Part shown: positions 22,302 to 29,435 of the stretch, piece after piece | Numbering within the stretch: the first letter of the stretch is position 1 | How the letters are laid out: each line of letters opens with the position of its first letter | Source: Bryobacteraceae bacterium | Lineage (GTDB): Bacteria > Acidobacteriota > Terriglobia > Bryobacterales > Bryobacteraceae | Length of the DNA stretch: 40,264 bases | Direction of reading: 5' to 3' | NCBI GenBank assembly: GCA_030044325.1 | Contig: JASHWA010000056.1 | Location: 1-40,264, forward strand | Translations under genes and position numbers: made by a program | The notes under the pieces: generated by a model | Seen by the model: the letters and a program-made list of their open reading frames with translations, nothing else | The model's database searches: none | Told to the model about the DNA's origin: nothing

Positions 22302-23900
22302 CTAATCCCCGACCATCCGGAAAATCTCGTAAACCGGCCGCCCGTGCGAATCCGAAATCGACTCGATCGTCTGCTTCTTCCGCCCGAAAGCCGCCGCCGC
22401 GCGGTTGAAGTGCTCGTTCACGCCCTGAAAATTCTCGCGTCCGTCCACGTGGCCGACAAACGTCGCGTCCGGATCGGTCATGACCCTTTTGATGATCTCC
22501 CAATCGGTATCCGACGGCTTCTCCGGCTGGAACAACCCCAAGGCCGAACGGATGTCCAGCCGCCCCCGGGTGAACATCGCCAGTGTGTTGGCCATACCCC
22601 AGTCGGTCACATAAATGGGTTTCCGATTCTTCGGGAATGCTTTGTATAGTTGGAACGCCGCATCCGTGAAATTGCCGTTCGCTCCGTTCCGGTCGAAATC
22701 CGCGAGATATTGGTTCACCACCAGCAGATTCATTACGACCATCGCCACCACCGCGACCGTCGCCACTCGCCGCCACGGCAAGGACGCCAGAACAATGGCC
22801 ACGAAAAACGCCGGAAACGGCCACAACAGCACCGAGTGATGTACCGCTCCGCCCGCTCCCGCCGTGATCGCCATCCCCAGCCAGGTCACGAACATGAAAA
22901 TCAGTGCGAACCACGCCCCGCTCTTCCTCCACCACAGCGGAACGCACGCGAGCGCCGCCAGAAACATCCAATCGAACCCGGTTGTCCGGTGCTCGCCCAG
23001 GTGCCTTTCGATCCACTGCGCGACCCTCCCCCGCCGCGTGACGGCCGGACGCGTATACTCCGACTCCGCCGCCGGAATGAACCCCAGCAGTCCGGATCCG
23101 TTCAGCGACATCTGGACCATCCTGCCCTTGCCGAGGACAATCTGCGACACGGTAGCCGGTTCGAGCCGGAAATTCTCGCCGAGGGTCGCATTGTGGCGCT
23201 TCACGTTGAAAATCACAAACGGAAGTGCCCCAAGAAGGAACGCTGCCGTCGCAATTCCGGCCGTCCGGAAAGTGAGCACCCGCCGGATCTCCCGCCAGAA
23301 AACCAGCCCTCCGAGCGTCAAGCCTCCCAGGATCCAGAACATCAGCGCCTTGTTCCACAAGGCCAGTCCCAGAAAAAAGAAACCCTGCGCCAAATCGCGC
23401 ATCTTATGGTGTTCCTGCCCAAAACGCAGGAGAAAGAAGCAGCCGGTGACAACTAAAAGGTGGCCGAGCGCAACCGGACCCCAATCGAAGGTGTTAGTAA
23501 CCAGGAATGTCGGATCGGTGGCCAGCAGGAAGGCCGCGCAAAGACCCGCGAAGGCGCCCGCGGCTTGGGTTGTGAATTTATACAAAACAAATACAGTTAG
23601 CGCGCCGGCGAGGACCATCGGCAAGCGCACGGACCAGACGGTCACGCCGGCAATCCGAAAAATGTAGTAATAAAGGAGCGTCTTGAGCGTCCCTACGTAG
23701 CTCATCACCATCAAGGGGAGCTCGCGATGGAAGATATTGAGAGATAACTCCCTTTGTTTGAATAAGAAAAGCGGAACGCCGAACAGCGCTTCGTCTTCCT
23801 GGACGCCGGCAAACGGGATCATCGAAGCGCCGAGGACAACGAACAGAATGGACGCCAGAGCGGCGCAGGCAGTTTGAAATCGTGTGCTAAGATGCGTCAC
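22302..23900 (-). CDS. GT39-type membrane glycosyltransferase (ArnT/PMT-like)
   Basis: This 532-residue polytopic membrane protein is of the GT-C fold glycosyltransferase group related to dolichyl-phosphate-mannose mannosyltransferases and ArnT. The first membrane helix (about 10-32) is followed by the acidic catalytic loop motif VQEDEALFG (33-41). Many more membrane helices follow (for example TVWSVRLPMVLAGALTVFVL, ALGHLLVVTGCFFLLRFG, AFLLGALPFVIFNV), and a soluble C-terminal domain of about 130 residues begins near DFDRNGANGNFTDAAFQLYK. Such enzymes use polyprenyl-phosphate sugars on the outer face of the inner membrane. The acceptor is unknown. The start is GTG 23900, just before the first helix. 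Confidence 0.85.
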   Translation of the reverse strand: MTHLSTRFQTACAALASILFVVLGASMIPFAGVQEDEALFGVPLFLFKQRELSLNIFHRELPLMVMSYVGTLKTLLYYYIFRIAGVTVWSVRLPMVLAGALTVFVLYKFTTQAAGAFAGLCAAFLLATDPTFLVTNTFDWGPVALGHLLVVTGCFFLLRFGQEHHKMRDLAQGFFFLGLALWNKALMFWILGGLTLGGLVFWREIRRVLTFRTAGIATAAFLLGALPFVIFNVKRHNATLGENFRLEPATVSQIVLGKGRMVQMSLNGSGLLGFIPAAESEYTRPAVTRRGRVAQWIERHLGEHRTTGFDWMFLAALACVPLWWRKSGAWFALIFMFVTWLGMAITAGAGGAVHHSVLLWPFPAFFVAIVLASLPWRRVATVAVVAMVVMNLLVVNQYLADFDRNGANGNFTDAAFQLYKAFPKNRKPIYVTDWGMANTLAMFTRGRLDIRSALGLFQPEKPSDTDWEIIKRVMTDPDATFVGHVDGRENFQGVNEHFNRAAAAFGRKKQTIESISDSHGRPVYEIFRMVGD

Positions 23901-24110
23901 GAGAGGAAATCGATTGAGATTTTTTACCGGCTCACACGACAGTATACGTCAGAGGAGCTGATGCTAATCTGACCGGCATGGGCGCGCCGTAATGATTTTG
24001 GACAAACCGTAAGGATTTTGGCAAAAGGCGCCGATATGAACCCGATGTAAGCCGGCATAAGCGACGCTGAAACAGGGCGGAAACGAGGATTTTGGAGGGT
24101 GGCAGCAAAA

Positions 24111-24143
24111 TTGCTTGCCTACGGCAGTCAGATATGGTATGGT
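24111..24143 (+). promoter_or_regulatory. Possible sigma-70-type promoter ahead of the DksA-like gene
   Basis: TTGCTT (24111-24116) is 16 bp before TATGGT (24133-24138), and the overlapping pair TTGCCT (24115-24120) is 17 bp before a second TATGGT (24138-24143). Either would give a transcript starting near 24145-24150, about 255 nt before the start codon. Called from sequence pattern only. Confidence 0.4.
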
Positions 24144-24251
24144 GTGGAAAGTCTTTACCGAAGTCCGGTGGCGTGGCGGCCAAAGCGCACCGCGTGAGCC
24201 CGGGAACTGCCGTGCGGCAGAGCCGTACGCGCAGAGGCATAATATCCACAC
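24142..24251 (+). ncRNA. Candidate structured leader RNA or small RNA, unassigned
   Basis: GTGTGGA (24142-24148) can pair with TCCACAC (24245-24251), closing about 96 nt of GC-rich sequence. Inside, GGTGGCGT pairs with GCGCACC with one bulge, and CTGCC-GTGC-GGCAG forms a short hairpin. A second hairpin TGCCG-TTT-CGGCA follows just downstream (24252-24264). I compared it by eye with known riboswitch, SRP and 6S consensus sequences and found no match. Promoter position and helix overlap slightly, which weakens the case. Confidence 0.25.
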
Positions 24252-24404
24252 TGCCGTTTCGGCAATGTTACAAATCGGTTTGGACCTTTGAACCTTTTCG
24301 CGTCACTTCGCGTCTAATGCCATGTGACGCGGGACGAACGAGAGTAAGAAGTCAAGAAGTAAGTAGAAAAAAAGAAAAGAAAGAAAGAGACAGGAGAGGC
24401 AGTC

Positions 24405-24791
24405 ATGACCAAGAGTGAGTTGAATAAGTTCAGAAATATTCTGGAAGCCAAGCAGGCCGAGCTCGCCCAGTTCGTCCGCAACCGCGAGGGCATCGCGATC
24501 GAAAAGAGTCCCGATGCGCTCGACGAGGTGCAACACGCCGCTGAGCGGGAGCTCGCCATCCGCAACCTGGACCGCGAATCGAACCTGCTGCCCAACGTGC
24601 GCGCAGCTCTGCGGCGCATCGACGAAGGCACCTTCGGCGTGTGCCTGCACTGCGAGGAGGAAATCAGTCCCAAGCGTCTCGCCGCGGTGCCGTGGGCGCC
24701 GTTCTGCATCCAGTGCCAGGAAATCGCAGACCGCAGCCAGTCGGGCGACGGCTCGGAGATCCTCGACGACCTGCTGGTCAACGCCGCTTAA
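24405..24791 (+). CDS. DksA/TraR-family C4 zinc-finger protein
   Basis: DksA-type proteins enter the RNA polymerase secondary channel and, with ppGpp, change promoter output. The 128-residue protein has an N-terminal coiled coil (ELNKFRNILEAKQAELAQFV ... AIRNLDRESNLLPNVRAALR) and the C4 zinc finger CLHC (Cys80, Cys83) and CIQC (Cys101, Cys104), with FGVCLHCEEEISPKRLAAVP. The coiled-coil tip reads SPDALDEVQHA, a DxxDxV version of the DxxDxA motif in E. coli DksA. AGGAGA lies 8 nt before ATG 24405. It stands alone behind a 250-nt leader, so it may be regulated at the RNA level. Confidence 0.92.
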   Translation: MTKSELNKFRNILEAKQAELAQFVRNREGIAIEKSPDALDEVQHAAERELAIRNLDRESNLLPNVRAALRRIDEGTFGVCLHCEEEISPKRLAAVPWAPFCIQCQEIADRSQSGDGSEILDDLLVNAA

Positions 24792-24806
24792 TCCGGTCTC
24801 TCCAAC

Positions 24807-24845
24807 AGGGCGCGGGACGCATCGTGGCGACGCGGTCCGCGCCCT
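24807..24845. terminator. Strong stem-loop between convergent dksA-like and pgeF genes
   Basis: AGGGCGCGG (24807-24815) pairs perfectly with CCGCGCCCT (24837-24845), and the enclosed CGC/GCG words extend the fold. It lies 16 bp after the DksA-like stop and 25 bp from the convergent pgeF stop, a suitable place for a shared terminator, but neither side has a T-run. Confidence 0.45.
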
Positions 24846-24870
24846 TGGTGTATCGGCAGGAGACTGGGTG

Positions 24871-25488
24871 CTAGGGACTGGGCAGTGGGCGTATGAACGA
24901 GACCATTCGTCCCGCTTTCTCGCCTTCGCGCCGGTAGGAATAAAAAATCTCCGGCTCGCAGAATGTGCATCGTCCGTTTGATTCGATTCGTTCCGGATTC
25001 ACGCCGCATTCGATCAATTGCGCGCGATTTTCCTGGGCAAGATCGACCTTTGCGCGCCCGCCTAAACCGAACAGCCGCGCGACCTCTTCGCCCACTTGGT
25101 AACAGCAGGCGCCGATTCCCGGCCCGATCGCCGCGATCAAATCCCCCGCGTTCGTCGCAAACTGCGCGTGCATCTCACCAATCGTTTCAAAAACGATCCG
25201 GCCATGAGTGCCACGCCAGCCCGCGTGAATCGCCGCGACCGCGCCCGTGCGCACATCCGCCAGCAGGATCGGAAAACAATCCGCTGTCCGCACCGATAAC
25301 GCGAGTCCTGGTGTTTGCGTGATCAGCGCGTCGCCCTCCCCGGCGCAGCTCTCCCGCTCGACTCGAATCACGCGATTCGAATGCACCTGCCGCAGGCTTG
25401 CCATCGCGCTCTGATCGATCTCATCGAGACGCGTTCCAAACCCGTGCTCGAATCGCTTCAGTTTATTGAGCAGTGGTGAAAGCAGCAT
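24871..25488 (-). CDS. pgeF: Purine nucleoside phosphorylase/laccase-domain protein (PgeF/YfiH)
   Basis: YfiH/LACC1-family enzymes are zinc-dependent and cleave or deaminate purine nucleosides; PgeF also edits peptidoglycan precursor errors. The 205-residue protein retains the zinc/catalytic set: His36 in LRQVHSNRV, Cys71 in VRTADCFPILL and His88 in AAIHAGWRG. It has the later IGPGIGACCYQVGEEV block and the CTFCEPEIFYSYRREG end. The segment normally following HGFxTR (GGVSxGxYxSLNL) is missing, giving a short protein. ATG 25488 is preferred; an in-frame GTG at 25536 overlapping the transglycosylase stop (GTGA) would add 16 residues that translate a hairpin repeat. Confidence 0.88.
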   Translation of the reverse strand: MLLSPLLNKLKRFEHGFGTRLDEIDQSAMASLRQVHSNRVIRVERESCAGEGDALITQTPGLALSVRTADCFPILLADVRTGAVAAIHAGWRGTHGRIVFETIGEMHAQFATNAGDLIAAIGPGIGACCYQVGEEVARLFGLGGRAKVDLAQENRAQLIECGVNPERIESNGRCTFCEPEIFYSYRREGEKAGRMVSFIRPLPSP

Positions 25489-25494
25489 TGCGGG

Positions 25495-25510
25495 GCGGGC
25501 TTCAGCCCGC
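25495..25510. repeat. GCGGGC-TTCA-GCCCGC hairpin before pgeF
   Basis: A perfect 6-bp stem with a TTCA loop lies between the transglycosylase stop and the pgeF ATG. It resembles the tetraloop hairpins at 37429-37462 in loop and layout and looks like a small dispersed stem-loop. Confidence 0.5.
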
Positions 25511-25532
25511 GGCCTGCACAGCGTGCGCCGAT

Positions 25533-26174
25533 TCACTCATGCCCGCCGGCCGCTTTGTAATTTTCGATCACCTTGCCCACGTAATCCTGCGTTTCGGGGT
25601 ACGGAGGAATGCCGTCGTATTTATCCACCGCGCCCGTTCCCGCATTGTAGGCAGCCAGCGCCTTGGCCACGTCGCCGTTGTATTTGATCAGCAGCTCGCG
25701 GAGCAGGCGTGTTCCGGCGTCGATATTCTGCTCGGGATCGTTGGGGTCGGCATTCAGCTTTTTGGCCGTCTCCGGCATCAGCTGCATCACCCCGATCGCG
25801 CCTTTTTTCGAAACCGCGTCCGTCTTCATCGCCGATTCCACCTTGGCCACGCTCTCGACAAAGGCGGGAGGAAGCGCGTATTTTCCGGCCGCTTCCCGAA
25901 CCATCGTCTTGGGATCGCGCGGCGGCGCCGGTTTTTCGGCCGCGGCGGCCGGTGTGGGCGGCGGAGGCGGCACGTAATCGTCCTGTTCGAAGCGCTCGAT
26001 GGCGGACGCGGGAACTTCCGCGTAGCCCTGCTGGGAATATAGGCGAATCATGTCGCCCTCGACCTCATGCCGGTCCGCGCGAATCCGCATTCCACTGGTC
26101 AGCACGGCGTACTCGCCCGCGAACGCAGGCACCATCGAAAAAAGGGCGAAAATCAGCTTTCTAAACACGCTCAA
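25533..26174 (-). CDS. Lytic transglycosylase (SLT domain), exported
   Basis: The enzyme cuts the glycan strands of peptidoglycan in the periplasm with formation of 1,6-anhydro ends. The 213-residue protein has a signal peptide (about 1-19), a small beta-type N-terminal part (ADRHEVEGDMIRLYSQQGYA), a Pro/Ala linker (residues about 68-86), then the SLT domain. The catalytic Glu113 is in VAKVESAMKTDAVSKKGAIG, followed by VMQLMPETAKKLNA and LAAYNAGTGAVDKYDGIPPY. The domain order and motifs are standard for family 1 transglycosylases. Its stop overlaps the possible GTG start of pgeF. Confidence 0.92.
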   Translation of the reverse strand: MSVFRKLIFALFSMVPAFAGEYAVLTSGMRIRADRHEVEGDMIRLYSQQGYAEVPASAIERFEQDDYVPPPPPTPAAAAEKPAPPRDPKTMVREAAGKYALPPAFVESVAKVESAMKTDAVSKKGAIGVMQLMPETAKKLNADPNDPEQNIDAGTRLLRELLIKYNGDVAKALAAYNAGTGAVDKYDGIPPYPETQDYVGKVIENYKAAGGHE

Positions 26175-26197
26175 TCAAAACAGTAGACGACAGCCGG

Positions 26198-27259
26198 TTA
26201 TTTTGCGTGCAGCGGCGCGATCGAAATCATGCTCAGTCCCGTTATAAACAAGACCAACATCACCACGATGAGCGTCTTGACGCGCAGATTCGCGCCTTTG
26301 AATTCCCGCCACACCAGCAATCCCCACAGCGCGCTGACCATCGTCGCGCCCTGGCCCAGCGCATAGCTGACCGCCGGTCCCACCTGCACCGTAGAGGGCG
26401 TGCTCGCCGCGGCAAAATTGCACAGCGCGCCGGTCATCCACAAAATTCCGCCCACGAGGCCGAACACGTGCTGTTTGACGCCCCCTTGAAAATACGCCAT
26501 GAACTCGACCGGACCGCCCTCCACCGGAAAATTCATGAAAAACGGCAGGTAAAACAGCGACGAAAACAATACCCCTCCGCTGAACAGAAGTCCGATGCCA
26601 TAGGCCGACACGCCTCCATCGCCCTGTCTCGCGATCTCCACCATGGGATAAAACATTCCCATCAAAATTCCGCTGACGATACTCAGCACGATGCCGCGTG
26701 CGGCGCCCGGACCTTTCGGCAATTTTTTCTTGGCGCGCGGATCGGGAGTGAGCGCGGCGGCCTCGGCCGCCTGTTTCGCGTCGACGTAGCCGGTGTAGGC
26801 GAACGCATCGACGATTATCGCCACCAGCACCAGGAACGCTCCGCCGAACAACAGAGGTGCGTAGCCCTGCGGGTTCAAAATGAAGCTCCACACCGTGCCG
26901 ATCACCAGCGCGAGGCCGATCGAGATGGGAAACGCGATGGACAGCCCGGAAACGGAGATCGCCGCGACCAGCAGAAGATTCGCCAGGTTGAAAACCATGC
27001 CCGCTCCCACGGCCCACGCCATCTGGCGCTTGGTCGCGATCAGCAGGTTATCGGAAAAGGTCAGCTCTTGCGGCAGGATCTGGCCTAAGGTGAATGCGGC
27101 CACCACCGCGCAAAGCACCGTGCCGAGCGAATAATCGTAGTAAAACAGCTCGAATCGCCATTTTCCCGCCATCTTTTGAGTATTTGCCCAGGACCCCCAG
27201 CACAGCATGGAGCCGATGAGCAGGAGCAGCGCGCCAAGATACGTAGTCGGCAGCAGCAT
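26198..27259 (-). CDS. DMT-superfamily transporter, ureide-permease-like
   Basis: This 353-residue protein has about ten membrane helices arranged as two five-helix halves. Between them is a hydrophilic loop (about residues 165-190, DAKQAAEAAALTPDPRAKKK). The start SMLCWGSWANTQKM and YYDYSLGTVLC resemble the plant ureide permease and GRP sugar-uptake branches of the drug/metabolite transporter superfamily, where CxGTWP.. and LDYS motifs are found. Likely substrates are therefore sugars or nitrogen-rich heterocycles, but this is inference. It reads divergently from the TPR gene at 27367 with a 107-bp shared promoter region. Confidence 0.78.
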   Translation of the reverse strand: MLLPTTYLGALLLLIGSMLCWGSWANTQKMAGKWRFELFYYDYSLGTVLCAVVAAFTLGQILPQELTFSDNLLIATKRQMAWAVGAGMVFNLANLLLVAAISVSGLSIAFPISIGLALVIGTVWSFILNPQGYAPLLFGGAFLVLVAIIVDAFAYTGYVDAKQAAEAAALTPDPRAKKKLPKGPGAARGIVLSIVSGILMGMFYPMVEIARQGDGGVSAYGIGLLFSGGVLFSSLFYLPFFMNFPVEGGPVEFMAYFQGGVKQHVFGLVGGILWMTGALCNFAAASTPSTVQVGPAVSYALGQGATMVSALWGLLVWREFKGANLRVKTLIVVMLVLFITGLSMISIAPLHAK

Positions 27260-27366
27260 AACGGTGAAAAATTCTCTCTTAACTACGGAGAACGTACTAA
27301 AGTTTTGAACAGCCCCTTCCGAACGATGAATAAGCTATATTACACCAACACGTGAAGGAGGCAAGT

Positions 27367-28494
27367 GTGCGAAGCGCAAAACATTCGCGCATGGTGCGTC
27401 GGGTTTTGGCTCCTGTGATCGTGCTCGCCTCGATCTGCCCCGGCCAGCGCGCCAAACCCTCCTTCGATCCCGAAACCAAAGACGGCCTGCTGATCGAACA
27501 CATCCTGCAGGAGCGCGATCCCGCCGAAAAGCTGCGGTATCTCGAACAGTTCGCCGCGCAGTATCCCTCGCACAACGCCATCGCCTGGGTTTACGATCAG
27601 CTTCAGCCGGCGTATTTCGAGGCGAAGGAATACGAGCAGGCCATGCGCATCGGCGGCCTGCGGCTGGCAATCGAGCCGGACAATCTCGAGGCGGCCAAAA
27701 TTTCGCTGCGCGCCGCCGACGCGGAGAAATCGCCCGGCGAGATCCTCAAATGGGCGGACCGCCTGATGAATGTGGCCAACTCGGTGGCGCAAAAAACTCC
27801 GGCGGAAGCCAAGGAAAGCGAGGAGTACGCCGAGTTTTGCATGTCCACCACGCTGCACTCGGCCGATTTGAAGACGCAGCTCGCGCTGGTCCAGCAACTC
27901 GAGCAGCGCAATCCTTCCACCCGCTTCATCCCCAGTTTCCCCGGCGAATATTTTCGGATCTATCGGGCCATGGGTGACGAAGACAAGGCCGCCGAGATGG
28001 CCGAAAAGGGACTGCCCGCGGATCCCGGCAATATGGACATGCTGCTGACGCTCGCAGAATTCCACGCGCGGCGGGACACGCCCAAGGAGCGTCAACAGGT
28101 GATCGAATATTCCGAGAGGCTGATCGCCGCCGTCGAAAAGGCGCAGCGTCCCGACTCGATCGGCGAGCAGGAGTGGAACAAGCAGAAGGCCGATACGCTC
28201 GGTCTCGCCTACTACATGGGCGGAGTTGCCAGCAGCCTGAACAACAATTTTAGACAGGCCGACCGCATGTTGCGCCAGGCGCTTCCGCACATCCCCGAAA
28301 ACGACCAGAAGATGGCCGCGCTGCTGTATCACCTGGGCATGGCGAATTACCGGCTGGCCGAAGCGGGCACGGATCGCAGCCGCCCGGTGGACGCGGTGCG
28401 TTTCCTGCGCCGCTGCGCAGCGATCCGCAGCCCCTACCAGGAGAACGCGGAGAAAAACCTCGAGGGAATCCGCGCGGAGTACAGTTTGCCGTGA
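27367..28494 (+). CDS. Exported TPR-type helical repeat protein
   Basis: This 375-residue protein has an N-terminal export signal (about residues 5-25, RRVLAPVIVLASICPGQRA) and a body of helix pairs like tetratricopeptide repeats: AIAWVYDQLQPAYFEAKEYE, ALPHIPENDQKMAALLYHLG, GMANYRLAE. Such proteins act as binding scaffolds. GTG 27367 is chosen because AAGGAGG (27354-27360) lies 6 nt upstream; a GTG at 27352 would be inside the upstream region. The last 4 bp overlap the first GTG of the TonB-family gene (GTGA), so the two may work together. Confidence 0.82.
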   Translation: MRSAKHSRMVRRVLAPVIVLASICPGQRAKPSFDPETKDGLLIEHILQERDPAEKLRYLEQFAAQYPSHNAIAWVYDQLQPAYFEAKEYEQAMRIGGLRLAIEPDNLEAAKISLRAADAEKSPGEILKWADRLMNVANSVAQKTPAEAKESEEYAEFCMSTTLHSADLKTQLALVQQLEQRNPSTRFIPSFPGEYFRIYRAMGDEDKAAEMAEKGLPADPGNMDMLLTLAEFHARRDTPKERQQVIEYSERLIAAVEKAQRPDSIGEQEWNKQKADTLGLAYYMGGVASSLNNNFRQADRMLRQALPHIPENDQKMAALLYHLGMANYRLAEAGTDRSRPVDAVRFLRRCAAIRSPYQENAEKNLEGIRAEYSLP

Positions 28495-29288
28495 GGAGAA
28501 TGGCCGCGTTCATTCGTGGCTGGGAACATTCGCTCGAGCGCGGTGTCTATGTGGGCATGTTCGAGCAATCGATGGTTTTGGACGGCGGCGCTTCGAAGCG
28601 GAGCGGCGCGCTTGCGGCCGCGCTGATGCTTGAAAGCGCCGGCGTGGCCGCGCTGATTTTGATTCCGCTGATTTTCAACCAACGGATCGGAATCGTGCGG
28701 CCGTGGATGCCGCTGACGGTTCCGATTCTGCGCCCGGTTTCCGAGCCTCCCCGCGCGGCCGCAGCCTCGCAAACGCAATCGATGCGAAATGCTTTGACGG
28801 TTCCTCGCGCATTCCACTGGAGCGCGGCGCCTCGCGCCGTTCCGGCCGGGCCGGTGACGATTTCGGGCGATCTTGCGCCGGCCATTGGCGGAATCGGAGG
28901 TTCCACAATCGTCGAAGGACCGCCGTTGACCTCAGGATTGGGAATTTCGACCGAAGTTGCGGCGCCGGTCGCGCGCGCGCCCGTTTCGAAACCTTCCGAG
29001 CCGCAACGCGTCGGCGGGGATGTGCAGGCGGCCAAGCTGATTCGCAAAGTGATTCCCGTTTATCCCGAGCTCGCCAAGCGGGCGCGCATTTCGGGAACAG
29101 TGCGATTGGTCGGCGTGATCGCAAAGGATGGGACGGTGGAGCAGTTGCAAGTGCTGAGCGGCAATCCGCTCCTGGTGCCGGGCGCGGTCGAAGCCGTGCG
29201 GCAATGGATTTACCGGCCGACGATGCTCGACGGCGCGGCGGTGGAAGTGATCGCGCCGATCGACGTGATCTTCACGCTGGCGCAGTGA
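28491..29288 (+). CDS. TonB-family energy transducer protein
   Basis: TonB-family proteins span the inner membrane and contact outer-membrane receptors to deliver proton-motive energy. The 265-residue protein has a single membrane helix (AALMLESAGVAALILIPLIF, about residues 43-62), a Pro/Ala-rich periplasmic linker, and a TonB C-terminal domain: KVIPVYPELAKRARISGTVR, VIAKDGTVEQLQVLSGNPLL, AVRQWIYRPTMLDGAAVEVI. GTG 28491 overlaps the stop of the TPR gene; ATG 28500 and ATG 28557 are alternatives. The last gives MFEQSMVLDGG, the usual acidobacterial start, and is favoured by family resemblance. No ExbB/ExbD genes are nearby. Confidence 0.87.
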   Translation: MRRMAAFIRGWEHSLERGVYVGMFEQSMVLDGGASKRSGALAAALMLESAGVAALILIPLIFNQRIGIVRPWMPLTVPILRPVSEPPRAAAASQTQSMRNALTVPRAFHWSAAPRAVPAGPVTISGDLAPAIGGIGGSTIVEGPPLTSGLGISTEVAAPVARAPVSKPSEPQRVGGDVQAAKLIRKVIPVYPELAKRARISGTVRLVGVIAKDGTVEQLQVLSGNPLLVPGAVEAVRQWIYRPTMLDGAAVEVIAPIDVIFTLAQ

Positions 29289-29322
29289 CCGGCACGCCCC
29301 GTCGTAAACGTCGGCGTGCGAG

Positions 29323-29347
29323 CCGCGCCAGCAAGGGCGCGGGTTTT
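29323..29347 (+). terminator. Hairpin terminator after the TonB-family gene
   Basis: CCGCGCC (29323-29329), a 6-nt loop and GGCGCGG (29336-29342) make a perfect 7-bp stem followed by GTTTT. A second hairpin, GCACGCC/GGCGTGC (29292-29298, 29313-29319), lies just upstream. Both are within 60 bp of the gene's stop. Part of a palindromic repeat is an alternative reading. Confidence 0.5.
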
Positions 29348-29435
29348 GCCCTCCTCGTCCCACGGACTCGTCGAGGAACGCAGCGTCGGAACCCGTTACC
29401 GATCGCCGTTCCCATGCAGTCTGGCACAATGAAGG

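Larger units (their letters stand above)
23901..24404. other. 504-bp gene-free stretch with possible leader RNA
   Basis: No convincing coding sequence was found here; the open frames lack start signals and domain patterns. The part 23930-24110 is relatively AT-rich with no recognised motif. A promoter-like pair and a region able to fold (24111-24251) lie in the middle. The last 60 bp before the DksA-like gene form a purine-rich run (AGTAAGTAGAAAAAAAGAAA) with AGGAGA as ribosome-binding site. On the left it also holds the promoter of the divergent glycosyltransferase gene. Confidence 0.6.

Noticed and set aside
24142-24251. Cobalamin, c-di-GMP, fluoride or ZTP riboswitch, or SRP RNA
   Set aside because: Conserved core words of these classes were looked for by eye and are absent; kept only as an unassigned candidate.
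24092-24418. 108-residue open frame before the DksA-like gene
   Set aside because: Poor ribosome-binding site, low-complexity basic end overlapping the real start, and no domain pattern.
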